From Barthelona sp. PCE (Eukaryota; Metamonada: BaSk clade), in contig JAUFOR010000002.1 in the NCBI GenBank assembly GCA_040285745.1, positions 1,736,001-1,800,000 on the forward strand: a stretch of 64,000 nt of DNA, in the 5' to 3' direction. Position numbers and translations under genes: made by a program. The notes beneath the pieces are model-generated. The model was not told the DNA's origin and made no database searches. It saw nothing but the letters and a program-made list of their open reading frames with translations. This document shows, piece by piece, positions 45,914-57,015 of the stretch; within the stretch, counting starts at the first letter, position 1, and the number at the start of each line of letters is the position of its first letter.

Positions 45914-48900
45914 TTATTCAGTATTTTCCTCACTTTCTTCACTGCAAGGCTTTTGATTAATATCAATGTCACTCTCAATGATGATGTCATGGACATCATT
46001 ACAAACTTCCAACTCTTCTTCTTCAACGCTGTCTTCAAATCTAAGATCACATACGTTCTGAAATTTAACCTTTAAATATCGCTTTCTGCGTTTCCTACTG
46101 CCTGTACGACGCGTTATCGGTGTACTGGGTCGCGGCTGTGCAACGAATGGAAGCATTGAAAATGATTGTACTGATGAATAAATGCGATTTAATCCTCCTC
46201 TCTTTTTTTTCTTCCTGCAAAAAATAACCACAAGAGCAAAGAAAAATATTAACAAGAATAGCATAAAGAAACTGAAAAGAGAGAGAGATGTGCATTGCGT
46301 TCCACTTCGCCACACACTACATAAACATGTGCCACCACGAGTACATTCGCCATTACAAGAAAGACATGATTGTAGAACACAAAACGATGACATAGCTCCA
46401 TTTGAGCACATGCACTGGGTTTCCCCAACACATTCGCCATCGCCACACCCTTCGACACAGCGACTCGTACCACAGTGGGTGCCGTTGTATCCTCCTGCAC
46501 ATTCACAAATGTATGATGGGTTGCAAAATCCCTTACCGTAACATGCATAGGGGCATGTGGTGTTCACTGTTACGTCAACAGCAACACCGAATGAAGAAGG
46601 GGTACTTATGGTAATGACATGGGTCCCACTGATGTTGTTAACAGTGTAAGCTATGCCCCCTTCATAATTAGTTATGTTAAAAAGACTGGAGTCGACATTC
46701 ATCAAACGATGATGTTCGTTACTGGACTCCAACAACAACGTCACATGACGTGGTTCGGGGAGAACCAGAGTCAGCTCAAATGCCGTCGATTCCAAGCCGT
46801 CAATAGATGCGTGTGCAGGAAGAGGTTGATTGAGAAGCAGGTGAAATTGGGTTGACTCAGTGATTGCTACACGGTTACAAACTTGACCTTCGAAGCCAGG
46901 ATCGCAATTACACACCCCATCACTGCTACGAACTCCAACGCCAGAACAGGACGACTCTGATGATCCACACGCAGGATCGTAGAAGCCTTCTTGGCAAACA
47001 CACTCCTGATTTGAACATGTTCCGTGGATGCAGTCAGGCTTGCACGTTTCGGTCTCACATGCATCACCGATGTAGGGCGCATCACAATGACAAACTCCGT
47101 TCCAGCACGAACCTCTTGAATTACATGAACCTGGGCACATCTTCTTCGAGCAGTCATCCTTGGTGTAGTCGGGGAAGCATACGCACGTACCGTTGTGACA
47201 TCCCCCAAACACGCAAGAGTCACAGGTCATGTTCATGCAGTCGGATGCAGTCCAACCAACGTCACAAACACACTCTGCAAATGAAAGATCATCTGAGTGA
47301 GTACAAGTGCCATGTAGATCGCATCCGTCCTCACAGCGCATAACAGAACAGTTGCTAACAACCTCAAACAAGCGGTCACAGATACAAGTTCCATTATTAC
47401 AGGTTCCATGACCAGAACAATCCTGAGGGCACTTTTTCGAATCACAAAGAACTCCTTCCCAACCTTCTGAACACTCACACTGACCACTACCACCTAAGCC
47501 CGCATCACATATACCGTGCAGGCAGTCACTACATACATACTCGCAGTCAGGACCGTAGTATCCTGGTGAGCATAGATTGCAATCCGGAAGCGCATAGTTA
47601 CCAGTACAATGTTCGCAGTGCCCATTACCATCAACTCCAAAGCTGGGGACTCCATTGGTCATGTTGCAAGTGACAGTTTGTGTGCAATCACTCCCGAAAC
47701 GCGTCGGGATGCAGTCTTCGCAGTATGGGACCGCGAACCCTGACCGACACATACATCTACCGTTACCTCCTAGCCCATCCAGGCACACGCCGTTGTTGCA
47801 ATCTGGACATTCTGCACAAGATGTACCATAAAAGTTATGGTCGCATATCACACAGTCGCCAGTCTGCGAGGTTGCCCATCCGCTGTCGCAGTGTTGACAG
47901 TCGTCTCCGTGTCTATTGATATCACAAACATCGCAAAGCGTTCCATTCCAGTTAGTGTCACATGTGCAACTACCATCCCCTGAAAGGGTCTCGCTGCATG
48001 TTCCATGCTCGCAAACAGGACACATGTTACATGATTGTCCGAAATAACCGGTCTTGCACTTGTCACATAACAATCCGTCCCATCCTTCGCTACAGGAAAC
48101 GCATTGCCCATTACCACTGGGCCCTGTGCTCGGCACTCCGTTAACACACGTCGAGGTACGGTCACAAAGGGGACCGAAGAATAATCCATTGCAAGAAAGG
48201 CACTCTCCTGTTCCCAAAACATCGTGACTGGGGGTACCGTTCTCACAAAGCACGGGCTGGTTACAGTTTGCTCCGTAGTACGAGTCAGAAGTGCAGAATA
48301 GGCACGAACCGTCACTTGTTTCATTTTTATCCGGTACACCGTTCACACACGTCACAGTTTTATCGCATGAATCTCCGAAATGATCATCATCGCAGTGGCA
48401 TACAGAGCGAATACACTCGCCATTCCCATTGCAATCGTCCTCGCACAGATCAAAAAATGTGATTGCCGCATCCAGTGTGTTGCTCAACAGACTGCCATGC
48501 GCCACACTAATAGAAGCTCTTCCCGGCGGAACATTGACGATGGTCACTCTCAAATTGCTGGAAGAAACGCAGGTTGCAGAGTATGGATAGAACGTCCCAT
48601 TCAGCGACACCCTTGCAAGTTCAATGCCACACAGATATGAACCATAGACGTCCAGGACAACACCACTAGTGAAAGCATCAGTGGGTGAAACGCTGGTTAT
48701 ATTAGGTAGATTTGTTCGAACAACTGTTCTAATGGTAGTATTTTGAAAAAACGCAACTTCATGAAGTTTACCATTATCGATAATCAAATCTCCCACAGCA
48801 TCACATGTTCTATCATGGGAGATAATACCCGTACTATATGGTGAAAAAACGTTGTCGAAAAACGGCAATAACACCAATGATCCATTTATGTCGAGTCCTT

Positions 48901-51900
48901 GACCGTATTTGTGACCATATACCCATGCAAGACTGCACCACTCATCTATAACGGTGCAGTCATCACCAACATGAACTGCTGGAAGGAGAGTGCTATTGTC
49001 TGTGAACAACACAAGTCCGTCTCTAACTGAACTGAAGCCAGTAATGTTACTCAGAGAATAGCTTGTGAAAATACAGTTCTCGGGGATAACAAGCACAGTG
49101 TCATTAGAAATAATAAAAGTATGAGTTGAATTCCCAGCTACACCCAGTACATCCTGCATTGATGACAAAACAAGAGCGCAGTATCTGTGTCTGATCGTAC
49201 CGTTTGAATAAACAATCGCAAAGCGATCGGCATCGAAATATAGCACTTCTTCTGCAACCTGTAAGACAATACCGCTGGTGTCAACCAAAATATATTCATT
49301 CTTGTTGCAGTCAAAAAGCACTGCACTATCACGAAGAACACGATGAGGAACGAGAAACCGACCTGGCACGACAACACGAGATCCATTTATGTATTCAACA
49401 ACAATACTACCCGTTTCGATACCTTCACCAAAGTAAACATCGAATTGACTTGTGGATAAAATGGTGTCGTTCAGTAACGTGACAGATACCCCATTTCTCT
49501 GATAATACACAAAGCGGTGCGGTACTGTGGTGGTTGCACGAGAAGAAGCGTTGAAGACTGTGTCTATGTGATCAAAAGATAGCATTATGTGATTCACACA
49601 ATGAAGACGAGTACAGACACGCAGCTTCATATTATATCCATAAGCCGGGCCCATGCTGCACTTTACCGTTGTTTCGTTGAATGATACAACTGTGCATGGC
49701 CAATGACCAACATCAACGCTAACATTAGGACTGACACTCGGTGGAGGGAATTTTTCAGCTTGAATCACCAATATGTTTGTTTGTACACTACTTAAGGTCA
49801 ACGGATGAATCGCTCCCAGAGTGAAATCCAGAGTTCTTATCTCACCCAGGAAATGTTCCTGACCACATACATATAGAACCGCCTGATACACGCCATACAC
49901 TGACGGAACGCGAAACACCACATGCGTTACATTGATAAAAACAATTTCACAATCCACACTTCCGTTCAAAACTACAGTTGGCTCGAAGTACTGCGGCATG
50001 TTCTGCACTTCAACAGTAACAATTTCACCCCATGGTGATATAACTGTGGGCTCCATCCTAACAACAGATATGTTGTCATAGCGATGGTGATGCTCGATCG
50101 AATACTCCGGCCATTCAACACGAAGTACTGCATGTGCACAACCCTCTTTGGAGTTCACACTTATCTCAGTGCCAGACACGCTTTCTGCTGCAATAGGGAT
50201 GCCGTTCCAACGAATGAGAGGCTGGTCGTCATTATTGAGCGCAAAATTATGGCCTTCCATCAATATGTTGCAATTTCCATCAACTGAATTGCACTCTTCA
50301 GTTACACTCGTGATAATGGGTTCTGGCCATCCTGCCAGGAGCAGTGAATGTGCTGAACCCACGCCAGCCAAAACAAATGGTACATTCTTTACGATTTGGG
50401 TAGGGGACTCGATCAACGAGTCTGCCTTGGAGAAGCCAAGGCCGCATGAACCGCTATCGTCACGGCCCCAACAATACGCTGCACCGTTAATCGATACCGC
50501 AATTGCGTGGTCCTTAAATACACTTACTGAAGTTATAGCAGCGTCAAAGTTTAACCACACGGGACAGGAAGACGTAGATTCAAGCAAGTCTGTGTTGTCT
50601 CCAAATGCTTGAACTGTACCGTTTTTATATACGAAGAACCCAATATCCTCACCGGTTGAAATCGCTGACACGTTTGTGGCGACCTTGATAGCAGATAGTT
50701 GATCTGTGTTGGAGCAATCTCCCAGTAGACCACCCTCTCCTTTTGCATAAACGTCTCCATTATCAAGAAGAACAAGCATAAAACTACCCAACATTTTGAG
50801 AGATACAATCACATTAGAGTCTGATGAGTAAACAAGAACTGGTGTGTCAAAAGTTGAATACGAACCGAAGATACCGTGATTGGAAGCCCCTGTTCCGTAC
50901 ACGTGAGTTTCATTTGCAATCAGTGTGGCTTCTGCGCTTGCAGCTGCCATAGTTGCATTTATGACTGAAACTAATGACAACTCCTCCGGGTTGCACAAAT
51001 CACTCGTGTGGGGGGCAAGCTTCATATCATCGAACGCGCCAGATCCGTATGCGCCAGTTGCATTGATAAAAACACCGTGCTTCTGCCCCAGTGATACTGA
51101 ATCGTATGAGACACTGTAGGCAACGGGTGAAAGTATATACTTATCACAGTTCTGCCCAATGTTTCCGTAGTAGTTGCGTCCCCATGCATAAACGCTGTCT
51201 GAGCACACAGCAACACATTCACTCGATCCGACTTCAATATCAAGAACACGCTTGTCATATATCGAACTGATGGGCTGTGGTGTTGTTTGAGATGCAACAC
51301 CGTCAAGTCCAAGTTGCCCGTATATTCCATTTCCGAATGAGTAGATGCGGGTATCATAATAACGTAGTCCAGCAGTATGAGTTACTATTTGTCCATGAAC
51401 TGTTACAGTAATATCGCACGAACCCACGTTTTGAGGAAGACTCGTGATCTCCGTACTGTTGTGCAATACGGTCTGGAGAGGAACGTTTGATCCGCAAATC
51501 TCAACAGACACAACGGTTATGTTCGTGCCAAAGTTGGATCCAAACACAATTACTGGTGTTGTTCCGAACTGAGGTGCAATATTGGGGCGTAGCATGTTAA
51601 TCACTGGCTTATTGGCACCAATAAGATCAGAACCTGTTGTTTGCAACTCGCAAACCGAAAGCATGATGGTAACGTTTGTCGGGTTACCTATCATTTGGTT
51701 AAAATCACACAAAAGAGATGTATGACTATCACTTTGACACGATGCGTTGCCTTTGACGCCAAGATTGGTCTCAAACGTTAACGAAACATTGTTTGTAGCG
51801 CCTAAATTGGAACCAGTGAATACGACATGACCACCCTCTGTCGAAATCAAACGAGGAGTCGCCCCTGACAGTGTTGGATGCAAGTATTCAACTAAAAATG

Positions 51901-54900
51901 AAGTTTGGTAATACTCACAGGAAATTATACACAGAGAAACAATCTTTGAGTGACATCCTTCAGCCATTTCAAAAAAAACAGACTTATGAGTGTGATTGAC
52001 CAGCTGTAATACAACTCCGTCCGCAATCACGCTGACGTTCGCTGAGGCTGGACCAATATTCGACCCAAAGGCACCAATAACAAAACCGGCCGTACTCGAC
52101 CTATTAGAGGTTGTAATTTCGGCATCAGCATATCGAAGAGTACCACATGTGAATGATACATGCCCACGTATCGCCCTGCACTCCCATTCACCGACACCCT
52201 CAGGTACATCCAGCGAAAATTGAGCGTGATTGAAAACAGTAACATTCTGACACGTCACGTTCTCGATGCATACTAATATTTCTGTTCCTGTGGGACCGAA
52301 GTTGTGCCCAAAGTAAGTCACTGTCTCACCGGATGTAGCTGGTGAGTGTGACACTGTGAAAAACTGGGGGGATGCTCTTCCAATCACAAAGACTGAAGAG
52401 GTACGACCGCATACCGTCAGAACAACCGAAACATTGTCGATACCCTCTGGCACCTCAATCTTAACCGATGTCTGATCAATATAATAAACAGGAAAGACCG
52501 CTTCATCAGTTGAAGCCACTAATTCACACAAGCCTGATCCAAACGAGCTACCAACCACTGTTACATTAGTAACACGTGTGTTTGACTCAGAGTGATCTGT
52601 AATGATTGGTCCGCTTCGATCAACTGAGAAAGTGCTGCACGTGTAGACGCATACAGTCACGTTATCCATGGTATCACCCTCGGAAACATCAATTTCAATC
52701 ACAGTGCCATTAATACTGTTCACAGTTGATACTACACCGTCGATGTAAACTTCAGTAATGGAAGCAATAGGGCTTCCGAAGTTATCTCCCCAAACAATGA
52801 GCGTACCACCACTTGTTGAAACACTACGTACTCTGGAGATGGTGGGGCCACTGTATGGTATGGATGAATTGACACATAGAGAACCAACACACACCTTCAA
52901 GTCTGTATACGTTGCGTTGTTACATATCTGCAACTCTAGCTCCGACTCATCCCTGTGCAGAGTTCCAGCCAATGGAAAACACCCTGCAAAGTTACATAAG
53001 TGTGTTGTGATGACTGTGCCATCGATACCAAAGTTGGAAATGTTCACAATTGCTGTTGAGCAACTCGAAAGAGAGACGTTCCCGTTCCATTCTATCTCAG
53101 GAGATTCGTATTCCTGAGTAACTGAACCATTTGTGCTGCCTGAAAAAGGTGAAATGGTATACGTTGAGTCGCCAGGTGGAATAAACGCAGTTACAGCATC
53201 TTGACATGCCAAAGCGCTGCTAAAAACATAACAGTGCGTTGCATTACACCTCATTGGTGAATCACTGTGAACGAAACTGTGTAACGCATTGACTTCTTCA
53301 CTGTCTACTGAGGCGATAGGTAAAAGATTAGTTCTATCTCTGATGATATAGGGATAAAAACACTGCTCAATGCTCTTTGTTGTCAGTTTAACGTCGCCAA
53401 TGAAGAGTGACTGATTAAATATTCCAAGACCAGTTACCGAAACGTTTGCGCCAGAAGTGGGTGACATTTCAACTGCAATTATGTGAGGAACGCTATCAAG
53501 CATTGTACAAAACTCGCCCTTCCTACCGTATGCGCATTCACAAGTGCCATTATGACACATGCCACCATTGCAATCATACAAACATGTCAGCAAACTGCAA
53601 CTGCCACCGTGATAACCATCAAAACACTCACATGTGCCATTGTTGCATGTACCGTGCCTTGAACAATCGTTTTCACATGTCAAAAGCTCACATGCTGTAC
53701 CGTTGAAACCATCATTACACTGACATGCGCTGTCCAGGCAAACACCACGGTTAGAGCAGTTGTTCGGACAAGGGACATCGAAATCTAAGGTGAACCCTGT
53801 GTCGAACATAATACCACCACGAATCAACGCCAATGTAGCATTGAAAGAGACTGTGAAATTGTTGAGCAGCATATCGGTGATCTGAACATGGACAACATTA
53901 GCACTTAAGGCGTAACCGTTAATAATTACACCATCCAAAGACAAGGTAATATTTGATCCCGTTGCGGCCAAATCTTTTCCTTTGAGTTCGATCACCTGTG
54001 AATAACCTGGTATAAGCTCAATTTCGGTCTGATTAATCGAATCAAACTGCGGGTTCCGCCTTTTAACGGAAACAGTTTGGGATTGACCATCAAAACTTAC
54101 AGTAAATGACGAATTATGGTTGCTCGGTGGAAGAGAGACGGTAAAAATGTGGGAAGACCAGTCATCACCGTGTATACTCGCTTCACTGATAATAGATGTG
54201 TTGTGCACCATCGAAGGAACACATCTCTCCTCTAACAAACACAGTTCACCAGTTCGAACACCTATCGATGTTGTGCAATTACGCCAATACTCGGTGTAAC
54301 CAATCTCATATCGTGTAGCGTAGCTGTCCATTGACAGTCCACCACCGGAATACATCTCTGTGAATATCTCGCTTTGAGTATCAATTAATGTACCGTTCTC
54401 AAACACCTGACAGACTGTTGTATTATCAACCAAGACGTGTATTGCACAGACAGTTTCGTTGAAACAATGCTCACCAACATGCTCTATCGCGGTGATCGTA
54501 TGAGTGGAGTTTGTTGTACTACCGCCGGAAAACCCGTACAACTGGGACATCACGTCTGATGACATGATTACGTGTGTGTTTGCGTATTCGGTACCACACT
54601 CCGTCACTATCTCATATAGATATGTGGTGACGTTCACCATAGAAGGATGTGCTGTTTGGAATGAGAGCTCTGTGTCTTTGTCAATCGTCAAATTGGATAT
54701 CTGTGGCATGTTCCACCCTTCAACAGTGGTGTTTCCGCCATCTACGCCAACAGTAACCGAATCTACAATAAAAAGCGGCGGAGCTGGGACGCTTACATTT
54801 TTGTGCGCCACATTGTGCCCCTCACTTGTTACGATGGATACTATACCACCAGCATACAACATGAATGATATTAATTCTGACTCAGTGCACGCACTCTCCA

Positions 54901-56914
54901 ATGGAATACTAACATTAATCGACACTGAAGGAATAACCACTCCGTCAAAATAAACAGAATAAGTCCAGTCACCTGTGTTTGAAACATTGGCCGTACAGTT
55001 GCTGCCATGAACGTCTCCATTCCACCACATATCCTCGATGTACGGTAAGGTGGTAATGTTGCAAAATGTACCGCTGAACTCAGAGCTACATTCACATATG
55101 CCTGTTGTTGTATTACACTGGCCGTTCCCACTACACATCAGCCCGCCATCTGACGGACATGTGAGCAGCTCGCATGCATCACCAAACCTGTCATCATTAC
55201 ACACACAAGTGCCGTTGACAAGACAATCACCACCATCGTTACAATCATCAATACATTCCTTGTTTTGGCAATTGATACCATAATACATATCAGGGCACTC
55301 ACATATACCAACAGTCGAGTTACATATAGCACCGTTCTCACACACTGGGCACTGACATGATCCATCAGTGCACAACGCTGTACAGTTCTCGTGACAGCTC
55401 CTATTAAAGTAAACTGACATCTCGCTAACCGAAAGGAACTCACCTGTTGTGGAATACGAAACTTTGGGACGAAGAGTTGTACCCTCAAGATCGACTGTGC
55501 TATTAATGAGAACAACCATCTGTGTGTCTGAAACCACGTCAACAAAGATGTTATCAATGATCAGTGTCTCGTTCTCATTATAAAGAGAGAAAACAAAATT
55601 AAAGTGGTCAAGTTTTGAACCTGTTCCTAATGGAGCAAATGAAGTTCCATTGAAAACAAGGTTGCATTCCGAGGAAGGCAAGCATTGCAAATCATCACCG
55701 CTAAAAAGAGACGCGGGCGCTACCATCGTCTGGTTATACATCTGTACAACACGACTTGCGCGGAAATTTCCTGTGTGAAAATAGTTGGGGATAAATGGTG
55801 CCCTCAAAACTGTGAGAGTATCATCCCATGTTGTGCCATCTCCCCACGATGCTTGTCTATTCTGACCCCAGAAATAAAGCGTTCCATCATCCATCACATA
55901 GCAGCCGGCCAACGACAAACCCATACATGGACGGTGGATAACTCTTGGCGACCACACTTTTGTTGGGGTGGGTCCACATGTAGACCACGAATATACGCCT
56001 ATTATCTTGAAACCAACACCAGAAACGTATAACTCATTTGATGTGGAAAAAAATCCAATTATCTGTGAAGTCAGCGACATATCTTTGATCAGAGATCCGT
56101 CGGATACGCCGTACGGTCTGAACTCGTCGATGTAGGAAGAGCGACCAATGAGATCATCCGTATACGATCCGAGGGAGTCTCCTCCACATGAGTAAGCTAA
56201 TCCGTTACGGTCAACAGCGTATGATGTCCATACATTGGCATACACCCGCTCGAAGAACACGCCATCGATTGATGGGTAGTCTAACATTGTTGGAGTGAAA
56301 CACTCGGTTGTGTTTGGCTGACCAAGTTTCAGGTCGTCTGATTTTCCCCATGACCAGAGACGCCCATCGACGTCAACCACGAACGCTGCTCGCCCGCTGG
56401 TGCTCATGTCGGTTACCCTAACAGTTGAATTTGGATGAGAGAAAGAAACTAGTGTTGGGATGAAGACTGCGTTCACAGTCGTCTCGTTCATCCATATATA
56501 GTCACCGGTGGCGTAAAGCAGCCCATCTTCGGTAAGGAAGAAGGTGCTATGGTATCCTGCAACGATCTTCTTCAAAGGAACACCGCGGAAAAAATGTAAC
56601 TCTTCTGGATACCCTGTGTAATTTGTGTGGTTTAGTCCTAATTGTCCAACTGTGTTGTACCCTGCGACGTAAACAGAGTTGTTCGTTAACTGGACAACAA
56701 AATGACCTCCACCGACAGCAAATGTTGCGATTGGAAGGTTTTCAAAAAACGGGTGTTTTTCAGGGAATGCATAGTGTGTGACGTTCGAATCCAGGCCCAA
56801 CTGGCCAATATCGTTATTTCCAAACACATAAAACCCTAAACCTCCAGGAATAAAAAAATATAGAACAAAAATGACCCATATACATTTTTGGTGCAATAAA
56901 CCCTTACTTTTCAT
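45914..56914 (-). CDS. giant type I surface protein with RCC1, EGF and IPT/TIG modules
   Basis: The 3666-residue protein has a signal peptide (1 to about 27). Then come an RCC1-like propeller (about 28-400, YVFGNNDIGQLGL type units), EGF-like repeats (about 508-620), more beta domains, EGF (about 1045-1137), about seven IPT/TIG domains (about 1140-1850, e.g. GGTLIVWGDNFG), a second RCC1 block (about 1853-2190, YSFGNGIYGQLGLDG), further TIG domains (about 2192-2470), a degenerate third RCC1-like block (about 2480-2730), a long EGF/laminin-type Cys-rich array (about 2820-3350), a beta domain, and last EGF units (about 3455-3540). One membrane helix is at 3545-3565, followed by a 101-residue basic then acidic tail. 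There are very many N-x-S/T sites. It is built as an adhesion or recognition receptor; the partner is unknown. Confidence 0.9.
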   Translation of the reverse strand: MKSKGLLHQKCIWVIFVLYFFIPGGLGFYVFGNNDIGQLGLDSNVTHYAFPEKHPFFENLPIATFAVGGGHFVVQLTNNSVYVAGYNTVGQLGLNHTNYTGYPEELHFFRGVPLKKIVAGYHSTFFLTEDGLLYATGDYIWMNETTVNAVFIPTLVSFSHPNSTVRVTDMSTSGRAAFVVDVDGRLWSWGKSDDLKLGQPNTTECFTPTMLDYPSIDGVFFERVYANVWTSYAVDRNGLAYSCGGDSLGSYTDDLIGRSSYIDEFRPYGVSDGSLIKDMSLTSQIIGFFSTSNELYVSGVGFKIIGVYSWSTCGPTPTKVWSPRVIHRPCMGLSLAGCYVMDDGTLYFWGQNRQASWGDGTTWDDTLTVLRAPFIPNYFHTGNFRASRVVQMYNQTMVAPASLFSGDDLQCLPSSECNLVFNGTSFAPLGTGSKLDHFNFVFSLYNENETLIIDNIFVDVVSDTQMVVLINSTVDLEGTTLRPKVSYSTTGEFLSVSEMSVYFNRSCHENCTALCTDGSCQCPVCENGAICNSTVGICECPDMYYGINCQNKECIDDCNDGGDCLVNGTCVCNDDRFGDACELLTCPSDGGLMCSGNGQCNTTTGICECSSEFSGTFCNITTLPYIEDMWWNGDVHGSNCTANVSNTGDWTYSVYFDGVVIPSVSINVSIPLESACTESELISFMLYAGGIVSIVTSEGHNVAHKNVSVPAPPLFIVDSVTVGVDGGNTTVEGWNMPQISNLTIDKDTELSFQTAHPSMVNVTTYLYEIVTECGTEYANTHVIMSSDVMSQLYGFSGGSTTNSTHTITAIEHVGEHCFNETVCAIHVLVDNTTVCQVFENGTLIDTQSEIFTEMYSGGGLSMDSYATRYEIGYTEYWRNCTTSIGVRTGELCLLEERCVPSMVHNTSIISEASIHGDDWSSHIFTVSLPPSNHNSSFTVSFDGQSQTVSVKRRNPQFDSINQTEIELIPGYSQVIELKGKDLAATGSNITLSLDGVIINGYALSANVVHVQITDMLLNNFTVSFNATLALIRGGIMFDTGFTLDFDVPCPNNCSNRGVCLDSACQCNDGFNGTACELLTCENDCSRHGTCNNGTCECFDGYHGGSCSLLTCLYDCNGGMCHNGTCECAYGRKGEFCTMLDSVPHIIAVEMSPTSGANVSVTGLGIFNQSLFIGDVKLTTKSIEQCFYPYIIRDRTNLLPIASVDSEEVNALHSFVHSDSPMRCNATHCYVFSSALACQDAVTAFIPPGDSTYTISPFSGSTNGSVTQEYESPEIEWNGNVSLSSCSTAIVNISNFGIDGTVITTHLCNFAGCFPLAGTLHRDESELELQICNNATYTDLKVCVGSLCVNSSIPYSGPTISRVRSVSTSGGTLIVWGDNFGSPIASITEVYIDGVVSTVNSINGTVIEIDVSEGDTMDNVTVCVYTCSTFSVDRSGPIITDHSESNTRVTNVTVVGSSFGSGLCELVASTDEAVFPVYYIDQTSVKIEVPEGIDNVSVVLTVCGRTSSVFVIGRASPQFFTVSHSPATSGETVTYFGHNFGPTGTEILVCIENVTCQNVTVFNHAQFSLDVPEGVGEWECRAIRGHVSFTCGTLRYADAEITTSNRSSTAGFVIGAFGSNIGPASANVSVIADGVVLQLVNHTHKSVFFEMAEGCHSKIVSLCIISCEYYQTSFLVEYLHPTLSGATPRLISTEGGHVVFTGSNLGATNNVSLTFETNLGVKGNASCQSDSHTSLLCDFNQMIGNPTNVTIMLSVCELQTTGSDLIGANKPVINMLRPNIAPQFGTTPVIVFGSNFGTNITVVSVEICGSNVPLQTVLHNSTEITSLPQNVGSCDITVTVHGQIVTHTAGLRYYDTRIYSFGNGIYGQLGLDGVASQTTPQPISSIYDKRVLDIEVGSSECVAVCSDSVYAWGRNYYGNIGQNCDKYILSPVAYSVSYDSVSLGQKHGVFINATGAYGSGAFDDMKLAPHTSDLCNPEELSLVSVINATMAAASAEATLIANETHVYGTGASNHGIFGSYSTFDTPVLVYSSDSNVIVSLKMLGSFMLVLLDNGDVYAKGEGGLLGDCSNTDQLSAIKVATNVSAISTGEDIGFFVYKNGTVQAFGDNTDLLESTSSCPVWLNFDAAITSVSVFKDHAIAVSINGAAYCWGRDDSGSCGLGFSKADSLIESPTQIVKNVPFVLAGVGSAHSLLLAGWPEPIITSVTEECNSVDGNCNILMEGHNFALNNDDQPLIRWNGIPIAAESVSGTEISVNSKEGCAHAVLRVEWPEYSIEHHHRYDNISVVRMEPTVISPWGEIVTVEVQNMPQYFEPTVVLNGSVDCEIVFINVTHVVFRVPSVYGVYQAVLYVCGQEHFLGEIRTLDFTLGAIHPLTLSSVQTNILVIQAEKFPPPSVSPNVSVDVGHWPCTVVSFNETTVKCSMGPAYGYNMKLRVCTRLHCVNHIMLSFDHIDTVFNASSRATTTVPHRFVYYQRNGVSVTLLNDTILSTSQFDVYFGEGIETGSIVVEYINGSRVVVPGRFLVPHRVLRDSAVLFDCNKNEYILVDTSGIVLQVAEEVLYFDADRFAIVYSNGTIRHRYCALVLSSMQDVLGVAGNSTHTFIISNDTVLVIPENCIFTSYSLSNITGFSSVRDGLVLFTDNSTLLPAVHVGDDCTVIDEWCSLAWVYGHKYGQGLDINGSLVLLPFFDNVFSPYSTGIISHDRTCDAVGDLIIDNGKLHEVAFFQNTTIRTVVRTNLPNITSVSPTDAFTSGVVLDVYGSYLCGIELARVSLNGTFYPYSATCVSSSNLRVTIVNVPPGRASISVAHGSLLSNTLDAAITFFDLCEDDCNGNGECIRSVCHCDDDHFGDSCDKTVTCVNGVPDKNETSDGSCLFCTSDSYYGANCNQPVLCENGTPSHDVLGTGECLSCNGLFFGPLCDRTSTCVNGVPSTGPSGNGQCVSCSEGWDGLLCDKCKTGYFGQSCNMCPVCEHGTCSETLSGDGSCTCDTNWNGTLCDVCDINRHGDDCQHCDSGWATSQTGDCVICDHNFYGTSCAECPDCNNGVCLDGLGGNGRCMCRSGFAVPYCEDCIPTRFGSDCTQTVTCNMTNGVPSFGVDGNGHCEHCTGNYALPDCNLCSPGYYGPDCEYVCSDCLHGICDAGLGGSGQCECSEGWEGVLCDSKKCPQDCSGHGTCNNGTCICDRLFEVVSNCSVMRCEDGCDLHGTCTHSDDLSFAECVCDVGWTASDCMNMTCDSCVFGGCHNGTCVCFPDYTKDDCSKKMCPGSCNSRGSCWNGVCHCDAPYIGDACETETCKPDCIHGTCSNQECVCQEGFYDPACGSSESSCSGVGVRSSDGVCNCDPGFEGQVCNRVAITESTQFHLLLNQPLPAHASIDGLESTAFELTLVLPEPRHVTLLLESSNEHHRLMNVDSSLFNITNYEGGIAYTVNNISGTHVITISTPSSFGVAVDVTVNTTCPYACYGKGFCNPSYICECAGGYNGTHCGTSRCVEGCGDGECVGETQCMCSNGAMSSFCVLQSCLSCNGECTRGGTCLCSVWRSGTQCTSLSLFSFFMLFLLIFFFALVVIFCRKKKKRGGLNRIYSSVQSFSMLPFVAQPRPSTPITRRTGSRKRRKRYLKVKFQNVCDLRFEDSVEEEELEVCNDVHDIIIESDIDINQKPCSEESEENTE

Positions 56915-57015
56915 TAAATATATAACATTTTATGAGAAAAAATTCATTGTAAATAGGAAAGATAAGTTGTTACAACATAGAACTCCTCCTTCACAAACGT
57001 TGTTCGATTCAAATC

